From NCBI GenBank assembly GCA_018340375.1, contig JAFFJZ010000007.1, positions 23,472,001 to 23,536,000 of the forward strand: a stretch of DNA of 64,000 bases, given 5' to 3'. The notes below the pieces were generated by a model. The model was not told the DNA's origin and made no database searches. It saw only the letters and a program-made list of their open reading frames with translations. The DNA is from Gonatopus flavifemur. Taxonomy: Eukaryota > Arthropoda > Insecta > Hymenoptera > Dryinidae. Position numbers and translations under genes: made by a program. Positions 10,228 through 21,076 of the stretch are shown here, piece by piece (within the stretch, counting starts at the first letter, position 1; each line of letters starts with the position of its first letter).

Positions 10228-10700
10228 CACGGAATGAACTCTGGAGCTACCGTAGTATGTGAGCCCGTCGCACTATAGTAGCTTGGCTGCCCACATACGA
10301 GCGTAGTGCCGCTGTGTACCAAAGTTGATTCGACAGTCAGCCAATAGCTTCGTTCGTTCTAAGGTGTTCTAAGTTGCCCCAACTTGCACCAAACCAATCA
10401 ATTCATGTTTATAACTAGAAGAGCCAATCACAAATATCTGGAGCACGTTGGAGCAACTTAGAACACCCTTGAACGAACGAAGCTAATGTGGTATGACGAA
10501 GCGCCGAACTGAACTTGCTCCCGTGTAATACCACGATGGTATGGCTCAGGAGCAAGTTCAGTTCGGCGCTTCGTCATACCACATTGGCTGACTGTCGAAT
10601 CAACTTTGGTACACAGCGGCACTACGCTCGTATGTGGGCAGCCAAGCTACTATAGTGCGACGGGCTCACATACTACGGTAGCTCCAGAGTTCTTTCCGTG
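10228..10700. mobile_element. Long-hairpin CMC-type MITE nested in the 10-kb element
   Basis: The ends CACGGAATGAACTCTGGAGC and GCTCCAGAGTTCTTTCCGTG are flanked by TA. The arms are about 155 bp and almost perfectly complementary, so the DNA can form one very stable hairpin centred near 10535. The left arm is interrupted by a 137-bp insertion at 10347-10483. Confidence 0.8.
10347..10483. mobile_element. 137-bp palindromic MITE inside the hairpin arm
   Basis: The ends GCTTCGTTCGTTCTAAGGTG and CACCCTTGAACGAACGAAGC are inverted copies. TA lies on both sides (10345-10346, 10484-10485), as for mariner-type MITEs. This is the third nesting level: MITE in hairpin in long element. Confidence 0.75.
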
Positions 10701-11650
10701 TAGGGTTGTGAGAACTATTCGTTTAGGCGAGACAACTTTTATATGGTCACTACATCTCGACAGATTTGGTTATGGTGTTGATATAATATGGTAAGACTTG
10801 TTGGGTTATGATAACCAAATGGTTCGTTATAGTAACCAAATTAATTTCGTCATCTCAATGTGGATTCATTTATGAAATTTCCAGCTGTTTTCATAAATTT
10901 GATTAGAAATAAAAAAGACATTCCGTAGGAAAAATTTCTTAGACGTTTTCTTAGACTTTTTCCGGGATAAAATCTACACGGAGAAAAATGCAGTTCGAGA
11001 ATACAGTAATCTTCAATAGAAAATTGGAGAATATTTCTTAAAATCTGTGAATATTTGTTAAGATCTGAGAGTATTTCTTGAGTTCGTGTGTGAGTTACAT
11101 ACCTAATTAAATTATAGTGTAGTTCTGATTGCAATCATTCGAATATTCTAATTTGATTTTGAATATTTCTAAACAAACATTATCACCTTACATGAGAAAA
11201 GTCAAGCTGGGATATACTTCTTTGTTAATTAAAAATTTGTATTCATGAATGTAATTTATGGAAAATGTGAAAGAAAACCTGTCTTTGTATTTTTATACCC
11301 TGAGTTCTTTTAAGGAACCTGAATGAATTTGATTTGTAATTGCACATAGAAAATCAACGTGTTCATGATTATTCCAAAGCAATATTCCTCGATATAAACG
11401 TTTCATTGGCTCAACTGTTTGTGCCGTTTGTGGTTTCGGTTTCAACCTAATTCAAACTCCATTTGACACATTTTGTTGAACGTAATAATTATACAAAAAC
11501 GATCCAAGTCTCAATGTTGGAGTTTGAAGAATTATTTTTCACCAGAAACAATGCATCACAAAGTGTAATATTCAATGAAACGAAATCATCACTTGAGATT
11601 CTGAATTTTGCGCGACATATAATGTATTATGCACAGCAATCATATACGGT

Positions 11651-11736
11651 AGTATAGGCGCGTGGTTAGGGTGTTAGGCTCTAGATAGGTAGAATTAGGT
11701 AGGTGTAGGCAGGTTCGAATCTCGGTTTCGACACGA
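11651..11736 (+). other. tRNA-like module (A box, TAGG repeats, B box) inside a mobile element
   Basis: Reads like a degenerate tRNA gene. There is an A-box-like GGCGCGTGGTTAGGGTGTTA, then a middle filled with TAGGTAG words, then a B box AGGTTCGAATCTC. The T stem pairs only partly and no clear acceptor stem or anticodon arm can be drawn, so a functional tRNA is unlikely. The Pol III internal promoter elements are the conserved part. The same module sits in the inverted copy at 30590-30672, and related ones lie at 21969-22047 and 39429-39506. Confidence 0.6.
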
Positions 11737-12157
11737 TCAATTTGATCAACACTTCACGATTGTGTCTTCGATCACTGTAAAGTTTTCTATCATCAGCCGA
11801 AATCACGTTGAAAAATTTTTTTTATTTCAACGTGAAAAAATACTTTCACTTCATTTTTTTTTCTGATTCATTATTCATCAACATTTATACATGAAAAAAA
11901 GCGAAACATTGAGGTTTTGCTGCGGAATCTCATCACCACTCGTTTAGTCGCCACAACCAAATGCTCGAAGGTGAATGAATACCTCCAAAAGCGTTTGGTT
12001 TCCATAACCAACTGAAAGTTGTACCTTGAACTAAGTGAGCGTATACTATTTTATTTGGTCCCCAGAACCAAGCATTTGGCTCAGCCAAATATAGCCCAAC
12101 ATATTTGGTTGTAGAACCCAAATTCCAGTATACCATAACCATATATTTTTTTCCGTG

Positions 12158-12540
12158 CGTACATGAATTCAGGTCCATACTCATTTTACATTATATTCAA
12201 TTTGCAAGAACATGAAACAGCTATAGTTAAGGCTATAAAATACATTAAATTTAATGTCAAATGTATATGGAACTCAATTCATGTACTTATTTGAAAACAA
12301 CTCCCAGCAAAAACATTAACATTAATGCAGAAATTTCTAACAGTGTATGATATGTCAATCGACTGTATTGATTGATTATACCTTGTTGTGATTCTGACCA
12401 TATTGAGGATGGATGAATGAAATGAAAAAAAAAACACCTTGATCGGACATGTATCGGATATCCAACGAATATCCTCATCCCCACCAAATACCTAATGTTC
12501 AGTAGATGTTCATGATACATTGGATTGTATACATTAAATA
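12158..12540. other. No gene seen; MITE end near 12330
   Basis: Contains AGAAATTTCTAACAGTGTA near 12328-12346, matching the right end of the CACTGTTA-type elements at 12541-12820 and 62109-63148. It may be a solo end. The rest is unassigned. Confidence 0.4.
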
Positions 12541-12820
12541 CACTGTTAGAAAAGTTATGAAGGTTTTTCATATACAATTTATCAAACAGAATTTATAATA
12601 AAATATTGAATTCAATAATATAATTCTTAATGCTAAGAATTTTATTCTTAATGTTGAGAATTCACCTCGTAATTTTAATAACATATTTGTGAAATTTAAT
12701 AAATAATTATTACATCTCAGTAATAAATTGTGAAATTGCATCACTCATATTAATGTTGATAAGAAAATATGATATTCTATAAAGAATTTTGTATTGAATT
12801 TAAGAACTTTTCTAACAGTG
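12541..12820. mobile_element. CACTGTTAGAAAAGTT MITE (280 bp)
   Basis: Ends CACTGTTAGAAAAGTTATG and AAGAACTTTTCTAACAGTG with TA on both sides. The interior is rich in AATTCTTAA/TTAAGAATT words in both orientations. CACTG ends with a 2-bp duplication fit the CMC group. Confidence 0.75.
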
Positions 12821-12893
12821 TATGTATCTAATAGATGTCTGTGCGTTGTATGGGTAGTTTTTGGAAAATAAAATGCATTTTTTTATTTACCGC

Positions 12894-13104
12894 TACACCG
12901 AGAAAAACAGATAGTGGACTCCACTATGCACAACAGTTGGATACGGTCAAATACAATTCTTCATCTATTCAATTTGAATACAAGGTTCATTCAAATACGC
13001 GTAGTTGAATCAACTGCGAATCTAATTGAGTTGATGAAGTATTGCATTTGAACGTATCCATCTGCAGTGTGTAGTTGAGTCCACTATTTTTTTTTCTCAA
13101 CTTG
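12894..13104. mobile_element. MITE with GTGGACTCCACTAT ends
   Basis: The left part, GAGAAAAACAGATAGTGGAC, mirrors the right part, GAGTCCACTATTTTTTTTTCTC. TAGTTGA/TCAACT words repeat inside. It ends about 130 bp upstream of the prune start codon, so it lies in or beside the 5' region of the gene. Confidence 0.65.
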
Positions 13105-13232
13105 TTAGATTATTAGGATAAATATTTGCTGCTCAGTTTTTATTTAACCACTCAAGTGGTTAATAATTGAATTTTTTTAATCATCATTTGCATTTATGTT
13201 ATAATTGTCTTGGATTTTGATTTTAGGGTAAA

Positions 13233-13268
13233 ATGGAACAATTTCTCAACGCATCTAAATTCGCTTTG
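13233..13268 (+). CDS. prune: prune homolog, exon 1 (start codon, 12 codons)
   Basis: ATG at 13233 opens MEQFLNASKFAL and is followed at 13269 by a consensus donor GTGAGT. The N-terminus resembles the short amphipathic start of PRUNE1/prune proteins, which precedes the first beta strand. The exon ends in phase 0, and exon 2 at 23917 also begins in phase 0 with ANLSSFKNVRVVLGN. Just upstream, TTTTGATTTTAG at 13215-13226 looks like a splice acceptor, so this may be a 42-nt internal exon following a 5' UTR intron rather than the first exon. The assignment rests on the match of exons 2 and 3. This exon alone would be too short to recognise. Confidence 0.75.
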
Positions 13269-13377
13269 GTGAGTACTGTTTTAGTTTCGCAATTTTCTAT
13301 CGAAATGTGTGAAATATTCTGAGAACAATGTTCACTAAGTAGGGATGGACACCCTTGGAGTATTCGAATACTATATA

Positions 13378-13898
13378 CAGGGTGCTTCAGGATTCCTAAT
13401 GGTGACACCTATTTCACAGACGTATTCTACACGAGGAAGCAGATAACTTTTTCCTTCAACATGTTTTGATCTGAAGCTTAATTTCAAAGCTGACTTCAAC
13501 CAATCAATTGGAAGACATAAGTATATTCATTGATCATTCGAGGAGCTGCTGTACTTGCTACCTGAATGGTAACTTAAACCAAAGGCACTGGTTTCCGGTC
13601 ACCATTCCCACTTCCCGATCGCCTGACACTTTTTCAAATAGTTATTTGAATACTTATGTAAATGAATCAAATTCACTTGCAATGTGCACACTAGGTGTTT
13701 ATCTATTCACCCTTATTCATTAAAAATACAAAATGGTCGAATTTAGGAGAATGGTCGGAAACCGGTGTCGTTGCGATATGTTTTGTCTATAACTCGGAAC
13801 CTGAGTTTCATATCGAGAAATGATGAGGGGAAAAATGTTTTGTTTTCATGCCCAAAATACGTCTATGAATCACGATCAAGGAATTCTGAAACGCCCTG
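13378..13898. mobile_element. Non-autonomous Tc1/mariner-type element (521 bp)
   Basis: Ends CAGGGTGCTTCAGGATTCC and GGAATTCTGAAACGCCCTG with TA on each side. The CAGGGCGTTTCA-type end resembles that of the DD41D element at 39642-41664 (CAGGGCGTCCCATTTGAAAC), so the same or a related transposase may move it. No coding region. Confidence 0.65.
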
Positions 13899-13931
13899 TA
13901 TATCTATATAAATGTACTGTGCTGTGTTATA

Positions 13932-15224
13932 CGAGGGTGGATTGATAAGTTTCCGGCCTGACCAAGAGATGGCGCCACTAGGCCTACCTTGAGGTGGCGT
14001 TCTATAGTACCATCCTTAGATAGCTTGTAGCTATAGTTTCAGTCCGATCGCCATGTTAGTTTAGTTTTGAGAGCACGCTGACCAAGACGCCTCTGTGTTT
14101 TTCGTAAAAATGGAAAAGCTGGAAAATCGTGCTGTCATCAAATACTTTTATTTGAAGGGGTTAACGCCGGAGGAAATTAAAGAAGAGATGGACTCAACAC
14201 TGGGGACATCCTCCCCATCATATTCAACCGTTAAGCAGTGGGTTTCCGAGTTTAGAAAGGGTCGTGTGAGCACCTCTGATGAGCCTCGCTCAGGACGCCC
14301 CATTGAGGTCACAACTCCAGATATGATCGAAAAAATCCATCAAATAGTGCTGAAAGATCGCAGATTAAAAGTTTGTGAGATAGCTGAGACCTGTAAGATG
14401 TCATATGAACGTGTACAAAATATTTTGCACCAACATTTGTATATGGAAAAGCTCTGTGCAAGATGGGTGCCGCGTTTGCTAACAGTCGACCAAAAATTGA
14501 TTCGAAAGAACATTTCTACCGCCAATTTGGCGTTGTATAAGCGTAATCCAAGCGAATTTTTGCGTCGATTCGTAACCGTTGACGGAACTTGGGTCCACCA
14601 CTACACTCCTGAAACCAAAGAACAGTCTAAACAGTGGATTGGACCAGAGGAACCAACTCCAAAGAAGGCAAAAACAATTTTTTCGGCGAACAAGGTTATG
14701 GCTACTGTTTTTTGGGATGCAAGAGGTATTATATACATTGATTACCTTGAAAAGGGTGAAACTATCACTGGTCAATACTACGCAGACTTATTGCAACGTT
14801 TGAGCCACGAAGTGAAAATTAAACGACCTCATCTGGCGAAGAAAAAAATCTTGTTTCATCACGATAACGCACCAGCGCACACGTCAATCGTTGCGATGGC
14901 TAAAATCAACGATCTGAAGTTTGAATTAATGCCGCACCCTCCCTACTCTCTAGACCTAGCCCCGAGTGACTATTATCTGTTTCCTAACCTCAAAAAATGG
15001 CTTGGCGGTAAGAGATTTGCGGACAATGAAGAAGTAATCGAAGCTGTAAATGGGTATTTTGAGGAGCTTGACGAATCAGTCTATAGAGATGGCATTACTA
15101 GACTAGAACACCGCTATGAGAAATGTATCAGCCTTGGAGGAGATTATGTTGAGAAATAAAAAAAAAAAATTCTTAAAAACGTTGTTTTTCTTTGTCAGGC
15201 CGGAAACTTATCAATCCACCCTCG
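13932..15224 (+). mobile_element. Complete mariner transposon (1293 bp)
   Basis: The terminal inverted repeats at 13932-13962 and 15194-15224 are identical over 31 bp (CGAGGGTGGATTGATAAGTT...). They are flanked by the TA target duplication at 13930-13931 and 15225-15226. One uninterrupted transposase frame lies between them. Length, ends and coding capacity are those of a full mariner. Perfect ends plus an open frame suggest a young, possibly still mobile copy. It lies in intron 1 of the prune homolog in the same orientation, about 660 bp past exon 1. Confidence 0.95.
14095..15159 (+). CDS. mariner transposase, intact
   Basis: A 354-codon frame. Met-6 (nt 14110, MEKLENRAV) is the likelier start because mariner transposases usually begin close to this helix-turn-helix segment. 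Residues 1-120 hold the paired HTH DNA-binding part ([13 protein letters not shown], then SGRPIEV). The catalytic triad is D163 (VTVDGTW), D257 ([10 protein letters not shown]) and D292 (LAPSDYYLF), with 34 residues between the last two, which is the DD34D signature. WVPRLLT, the mariner linker motif, is present. No stop or frameshift is seen. The enzyme cuts and inserts at TA by binding the 31-bp ends. A subfamily was not assigned with confidence. Confidence 0.95.
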   Translation: MFFVKMEKLENRAVIKYFYLKGLTPEEIKEEMDSTLGTSSPSYSTVKQWVSEFRKGRVSTSDEPRSGRPIEVTTPDMIEKIHQIVLKDRRLKVCEIAETCKMSYERVQNILHQHLYMEKLCARWVPRLLTVDQKLIRKNISTANLALYKRNPSEFLRRFVTVDGTWVHHYTPETKEQSKQWIGPEEPTPKKAKTIFSANKVMATVFWDARGIIYIDYLEKGETITGQYYADLLQRLSHEVKIKRPHLAKKKILFHHDNAPAHTSIVAMAKINDLKFELMPHPPYSLDLAPSDYYLFPNLKKWLGGKRFADNEEVIEAVNGYFEELDESVYRDGITRLEHRYEKCISLGGDYVEK

Positions 15225-15387
15225 TATATATATAACGTGCATAGCATTGATGGTAGTATAAAACATTCTAGTGCTATTCAGGAGTGGAGTGACACCGTCA
15301 AGAGGGTGAAGTAACTCACACAGCGAGAACGCCAAGCTTTATTATACGAGTATAAAGATGACAGGGCGTCAAAAATATTGAAAAGCA

Positions 15388-15638
15388 CACTGTGAAAAAT
15401 AATCGGAATTTTCCCATACGCAGCAACCGGAAAATTCCGATCATGCGATACAAAATCAATTTCCGATAAATGTATATGAAATTCTCCATAGATTCAATTG
15501 AAAATTCCAAACTGTATGGGATTTTTACTATCATTTTCCAGTAAATTCCAAGTAAAATACGGAAAATTCCCAACGCATGTATGTGTTAATGACTTCTGAA
15601 GATTTATGTGAAGTTCCCAACAGAAATGTTTAACAGTG
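15388..15638. mobile_element. CACTGTAAAAAATAAT-family MITE, copy B
   Basis: Ends CACTGTGAAAAATAATCGG and ATGTTTAACAGTG. It is closely similar to copy A (9391-9639) and, in opposite orientation, to copy C (45989-46239). The flanking dinucleotides do not match (AG, CA), so one end may be slightly altered. Confidence 0.75.
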
Positions 15639-15851
15639 CAGGACACACTGAAGAATTTCCCGGTGTTCCGGTGGTTCAATCCACCTGCTCTGAGATTCTA
15701 TGACATCTGGGTTGCCATCATTCTGTGCTAGGTGAGATATATTGTATCTCAGAAACTCAGACCGAGCATGTATCTTTTAGGGATTCTTTGCTGGCCTTCG
15801 GAGGTCTCCAAACCCTCCACTATATCTCACGGTGATATTCTAGGGTGCCTA

Positions 15852-16103
15852 CAGTGAGGAAAAAGAAGTTGTGAAATTCACATCTTGTGAAGTCAATATT
15901 TGGACGATTTCAAAAATAGTTCGAGCTACCACAATTCAAGTTGATTTTACAACAGCGAATGTGAGATATACTACAGCTGACGTAGAATTCACATTCCCCG
16001 TTGTAAAATCAACTAAAATTGTGGTAGCTTGAACTATGTTTTCAAATCGTACAAATATTGACTTCACAAGGAGTGAATTTTACAACTTTTTTTTCTTGTG
16101 TAA
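15852..16103. mobile_element. Stem-loop MITE (about 250 bp)
   Basis: The left arm AAGTCAATATTTG...AGTTGATTTTACAAC pairs with the right arm GTTGTAAAATCAACT...CAAATATTGACTT. The ends CAGTGAGGAAAAAGAAG and CTTTTTTTTCTTGTG are inverted and diverged. Confidence 0.65.
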
Positions 16104-16525
16104 GCTGCGATTATTCTCCTAGATGGGATGTTTTGACTCTGCAAACTCAATTCCAACTCATCGATTGATTTTGGACTTATCCCTTGATGGTTCGTTCTTA
16201 TTGCTAGCCTTTGAAGCAGTGTTTCCATAATTGGATTTCTTTCTTCCTTTAATTAGGTTTGCTAGTTAATGCAAGTTCGTGATTAGTCAATTCCTTCAGA
16301 AAGAAAGATAATGTGGGAACACTGCTTTGGAAAACTCCAACTCCAAACTCGCTGTTAAATCTCACAAATAACATTCCATGGTACCTGGACTGCGATTCTT
16401 TTGCACTAGATAGGATGTTTTGCATCTAGAAACTCAATTCCGGTTGAAGAGCCTACAAACTGACCACTATATCTAGAAGTGGGCTGGCAGCGTCCAAATG
16501 GTGGATGTACCCACACGGCGAAGGC

Positions 16526-18947
16526 TAGGGGTGCACGAGACCCGAGATTAGTATCGGTCTCGTCTCGAAAATACGAGACGATACTCTCATTATTGGAATC
16601 GAGACGATACCGAGACTGAGGACTCGATACTCGAGAATATCGTCGATACTTTGAAATATTTTTTGATAAAGGAAAATGGAAAAAATTAATTAGAATTTTT
16701 ACATATGACATGATTTATATTTTTTTAAGCATTACATTTCTTCACTCTCGATCTACATTTGAAGAAAATGGATGAATATTAAATCATTTAATAATAATAT
16801 AATTATAATGACAGAATAATGAATGATATAAAAATCACTTCAACAATTATAATAATGAATATTCGTGTGCACCAAACCGTTATTATTCGAAAGAAGTGAA
16901 TTCGTGAATATTCAGATGATTCTATGAATGTATTACATTCGGTAGGGGATGGATTGAACGAAAGATGATTTGAACCAATGCTGTATTATTGGTCGATGCA
17001 TAAAACTTACTAGAATGTCACTATGCCCTTCTAGGGGACTTTCTTGTTCAACCAATAGTATATCTTTTGGTCAAATTATCTTTCGTTCAATCCATCCCCT
17101 ACCCTACGTTCATATAAAACAGTCTCATTCGAACATACTATGAATGTTCTATAAACATACGAAGAATCATAAACGAATATTCTTCGAACGTTTCTGTTTC
17201 GCATCATATAAGAATATACTTCGAACATCTGATGTTACTTGGGAATTAATTAACATTTTTTATCCGATATGAATAATAGTATTTATTGAAGTTCATCAAT
17301 TATAACAGCAATATCCGATAATATAATTGAGATATTCCATACATTGTAATCATCAATAGAATATTTCAATGAGTTAGGATTGTCAGACATAGAAAACAGT
17401 AAGAAAGTGTTTTGAAATGTCAAAATTTCATAAATTTTTGAACAAGATTGATACTCAAACTGAATAAAAGTTGAAATTCTTAATAAAACAAATGAAGTTG
17501 AGAGTCGATATGAAGATTGAAAACTGACAATTGACAAATTGCGTCGTAGAATAGGAATGAAACTGAATTATTCAATGAAAAATAATCGTATATAACATAA
17601 ATCAAATTTGTGATCAAGGAGTCATCCCATATATCAAAACTATCCAAAAATAATTCTTTATAAAGTCTCGGAATTCTTTATGGATTCTTTTGAACTATTT
17701 TAGAATTCTTGTAATTTATGGGATATTATATTGATATTCAATGAAATTAAGTGAATTTCATTTCTAAGACGTACAAAAATAATACCCATACGGCATACCA
17801 GATCAGAAAGAGTTTATAAATAAATCAATTGAGACTTGAAGGACTCATTATGAATTCTTTTCGAATTTTCGTTCTGTGTGGGCATGGTTACAATCTTGAA
17901 ATGGAAACGTCACTAACTATAGTTATCGACGTTCATAGAATAGAAACATATATGTTCCTATTCATGCTAAATTCTGTAGTAAATTCGAGATTTAATGATC
18001 TGCTTCGATAGAATTGATAATCTAATACGAATGTACTTATGTAACTAGAATATAAATGCTTAAAGGGTCTCGAGCGACAATTATTTATCATTTTTCCATA
18101 CATGACTTCGTCTCTTTTGAATATGTGAATTAGCGACGAATAAAATTATGATACGCTCGAGTACCCTTAATCCAAGATTTATAAATCTAGATTTAGTATT
18201 GCTTGAGATAGTCAATGAAGTTAAGTTGGTCCAATAGTATTTGTGAATTGTCAGTTCGCAGTCTTTATAACCGACACTTTGAAGACGATTCACTTCATTA
18301 ATAAAATTTTTATTCAATTTAAACATTTTTCCAGATGTGAATATTTTCACTGAAGTGTGTCAGCAAAAATGATCGTAAATTATCATTACTAAAATTTAAT
18401 TGTATGCAATTATATATGAACATGAATAGAATGACTCCTTTGGTTTCGAAAAAATTCTAACATGGAATGCTCCATTAATTCTTTAGTTTTTTTTTGCATC
18501 CTTTTGAATTCATGAATACTTTAATGATCTCGAAGTTTATGAATATTTGTTGGGAATTGAACTGCAGTCCTCTCAAGTATTCATTTTATGAGTAATTTTT
18601 GAACAGAATATTTTCATGTACCTAGTTGAAGTTTGAATCCTTCTTTTGGAATGGAATGAAAATTCAATCTAATGAAATCTCATGAATACCGGATATCCAT
18701 CTTTTTAAATAAACTATTTTGAGCAGGAGAAAGTGTTTCAAGAATTCACTGAAAGATCTTAGGCTTCGAGCTATCGAGTGTTTTGTTATTCAATTACTAA
18801 TTTGTTTCAATAAACGATTCAAACTTCAGCAACATATATTTTGTCGATACCGTCGAGACGATACCGATACTATGCCTAACGATACCAAGACGATACCGAG
18901 ACGATACCTTTAGAATATCGGCGAGAATATCGTCTCGTGCACCCCTA
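16526..18947. mobile_element. Non-autonomous hAT-type element (2.4 kb)
   Basis: Ends TAGGGGTGCACGAGAC and GTCTCGTGCACCCCTA-type (TATCGTCTCGTGCACCCCTA on the + strand), flanked by 8-mers GCGAAGGC (16518-16525) and GCGAGGGC (18948-18955), 7 of 8 identical. CGAGACGATACC words are repeated near both ends in both orientations, as expected for transposase-binding sites. There is no transposase frame. The host sequence on either side (LINE-like remnant) rejoins when the element is removed. Confidence 0.8.
16941..17103. mobile_element. MITE nested in the hAT-type element
   Basis: Ends GGTAGGGGATGGATTGAACG and CGTTCAATCCATCCCCTACC are perfect inverted copies, and the match extends to AAAGATGATTTGAACCAAT with a few changes. 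163 bp, no coding. Confidence 0.8.
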
Positions 18948-18955
18948 GCGAGGGC

Positions 18956-19353
18956 GCCAACCTTCATTATACACACGCAAAAAATTACTTGTCACTTGTC
19001 ACATTTGCCATAATTTGGAATTAAATTTGGGGCAGGGAAAACTTTGGAAAATAATTTTCTGCAATTGCCATTAAATCTACTCTAACTTAGTTTGAATTAC
19101 TACAGTTTGTTCTAAATGGTATAATAGAAATTTTCCTTGCTCTAAAATTCATCGCCAATTCTTTCTTGTGCAAGTAAGGAGATGACAGGCTGCCGAGGAT
19201 ATTGGAGAGCATTGCGCCCTGGGAAATTCCCCGGTGTCCCATATCTCGGTGGGTCAGTCCACTTTTAGTGCTACTAGGGCAGTACTTTTTACTGAAAATA
19301 ATCCGAGAGGATAAAAATATTCCAGAGCTGTCCAACCCTGTCTCCAAATTCAT
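18956..19353 (-). pseudogene. Non-LTR reverse transcriptase remnant
   Basis: The minus-strand translation contains GLTHRDMGHRGISQGAMLSN. Its RGxxQGxxLS core matches the conserved G(L/V)PQGxxLSP block (RT motif 4) of LINE reverse transcriptases. Downstream residues have lost family features, and the frame ends in low-information sequence. It is probably continuous with the fragments at 15255-16520, from which the hAT-type element now separates it. Confidence 0.45.
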
Positions 19354-19391
19354 TCCAGTTTCAGGTAAAAAAGATTTATCACCGTCAAATA

Positions 19392-19583
19392 CACTGCAAA
19401 AAATTTCCCGTAAATTTAGGGAAGAATCCTATAAATTCACAGTAAGAATCCAATAAAAACAGCAATTTTAATATATTTTCATGTGAAAATTCCTATACGT
19501 GTACGGGAATTCGCTTTTCCCGTACAAGTATAGGAAGTTTTCTTTACATAGGTATGGGAAAGTCCCGAATATTTTTTACAGTG
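19392..19583. mobile_element. Short CACTGCAAAAAAT MITE, copy D
   Basis: Ends CACTGCAAAAAATTTCCCG and CGAATATTTTTTACAGTG with TA on both sides. An inner hairpin GTACGGGAATTCGC-TTTTCCCGTAC lies near 19500-19525. It is a relative of copies A-C. Confidence 0.7.
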
Positions 19584-19884
19584 TACTCTCAGAAGTTCTT
19601 AAAGTGAGATTCCATTTTTCAGCCATCCAGCAGTGATGTTGTCAAATTGAAATTACCACTATTTTAGATAGATAGTCAAATTTCTTAAGGTAGAAAATTG
19701 CAATTATTTCGATTCTAAAATGAATTTTTCACTCTAAAACAGTGGAAGTCCGCTTCAAACGAGACAAAATATCACTCGAAGCGGACAAGCTCATTCCTAA
19801 AACTTAATGTATTGAAACGAGTGATTTTTTACGTTTTCAGGTGTAGAGAGTATTGCAACAAATCGAATCGATCGATTACCTTGT
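19584..19884. other. No gene seen; short inverted words
   Basis: Around 19745-19800, GTCCGCTTCAAACGAG... and CTCGAAGCGGAC are inverted, suggesting another eroded MITE. Nothing coding. Confidence 0.35.
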
Positions 19885-20742
19885 TAGGGGAGAGTGCCGT
19901 TGGTTGAAACGCTTTTAGTTTTTCGCTGATATTAATGACAAACATTCCAAATTCAATTAGATTTATATGCACTTACGCGAAGATCAATACTCATCCACCA
20001 TTTTAAAACGATCCAACTCACATATAAAAAAACAATTTGTTTATTGAAAAATTATTTTTCCAAAATTGTGAAATTGTTCCGATCAAGGGGACGTGGTCCT
20101 TAGTTGAAATATTTCATTGCGATGATATCTCATCAATGAGGAATCAGAATTGGATCATAAAATGTACAGCAAATGAACAGAAGATTTGAAAAATCTGTGA
20201 GAGTAAAAAGATATGCCAACAAATTTAAGAATTCTGAGAGATTCTATAGGATATTGATTCTTCGCTCAATTTCACAAAATTCATAGCAGACGAAATTTTT
20301 ATGAATAAAACGATGTCGATTCATCGATTTTTTCGTGAAAATTCCCATTTTTGCGAATATTCATTTTCACATTGAGAACCGTTTCAACCAAGGAATTTTA
20401 CGTACATTTGGAAAATGATTTCTTACGCAATGTTGATGTTGGGATTTTCCAAAGATATAAAAAGACATTCATAATGGGATTCTCTAAAAGAGTATGTTTT
20501 TCATTTTACAGGCGTATTTTGATAGGATCACTGGAAAATTTCACTGATCGCGAGATTTTACTTTTGACACCTCAAAAGCGATTTTCATTCATATCTTGTA
20601 CTAAACTAACAGATATTGATTTTCATTGTAGCTATAAGCATTGAAGCTTTCATAATTTTTGCAAATCTTTAGTAATTACACGGAGAAAAATAATGTAATA
20701 AAATAGTATTATTCGGTCAAACGTCGTCACAAGTCACAAGTA

Positions 20743-21076
20743 CACTGAGAAAAGAGCGACATGGGCACAGAAACCATCTTTGCATAGTTAAGGACTTATA
20801 GTTGCAGTAACCTGAAATCTGGTTGTGATAACCGGGAAAACAAAACAAAATCATGTAAATCTGGTTGCAGCAATTACCGTAGTAGAAATCACTCTAGTTA
20901 TTCTCTAGGCGATTACAAGGCCTCACGAGGCCTTGAAAGTCCCTCACAAGGGCCTGGTGAGGCCTCGCAAGGCCTAGAGAGACTTACTAGAGTGATTTCT
21001 GCTAGGGTAGATGAAATGGTCAAAGCCGAAATTGACTACGTTACCTGGTTACGAGAACCAGATTTTTCTCTGAGTG
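20743..21076. mobile_element. CMC-like element with CTGGTT/AACCAG palindromes
   Basis: Starts CACTGAGAAAAGAG and ends TTTTTCTCTGAGTG (first G of the final CAGTG mutated), with TA on both sides. TCTGGTTGTGATAACCG and CCTGGTTACGAGAACCAG are subterminal imperfect palindromes like those of the 2.1-kb elements. It is interrupted by the MITE at 20878-21006. Confidence 0.65.
20878..21006. mobile_element. GC-rich hairpin MITE, AGTAGAAATCACTCTAG family
   Basis: Ends TAGTAGAAATCACTCTAGT and ACTAGAGTGATTTCTGCTA are inverted copies. Inside, GGCCTCACGAGGCCTT words form several nested hairpins. Same family as 6714-6870 and the interrupted copy at 37119-38538. Confidence 0.7.

Larger units (their letters stand above)
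10063..12157 (-). mobile_element. Long non-autonomous CMC-like element with tRNA-like core, copy 1
   Basis: Ends are CACGGAAAAAAATG and ATTTTTTTCCGTG, flanked by CG on both sides (10061-10062, 12158-12159). Subterminal zones carry many short palindromes of the type TTGGTTNNNNNAACCAAA. The centre holds a tRNA-like module (11651-11736). An inverted second copy lies at 30167-32228. The strand given is relative to that copy. The element encodes nothing recognisable and would depend on an autonomous relative for movement. A hairpin element has inserted into it at 10228-10700. Confidence 0.75.
15255..16520 (-). pseudogene. Decayed non-LTR retrotransposon-like fragments, left part
   Basis: On the minus strand, short stretches (near 15650-15680 and 16405-16500) resemble those near 19190-19290, where a reverse transcriptase motif is seen. 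Two segments are clearly duplicated. CTCACACAGCGAGAACGCCA near 15317 matches CCCACACGGCGAAGGC near 16510, and CTGCGATT-TT-CTAGAT-GGATGTTTTG occurs near 16107 and 16391. Frames are broken everywhere. MITEs interrupt it at 15388-15638 and 15852-16103. The LINE assignment for this part is tentative. Confidence 0.35.

Noticed and set aside
14340..14775. Minus-strand and +2 frames within the mariner transposase
   Set aside because: Shadows of the intact transposase.
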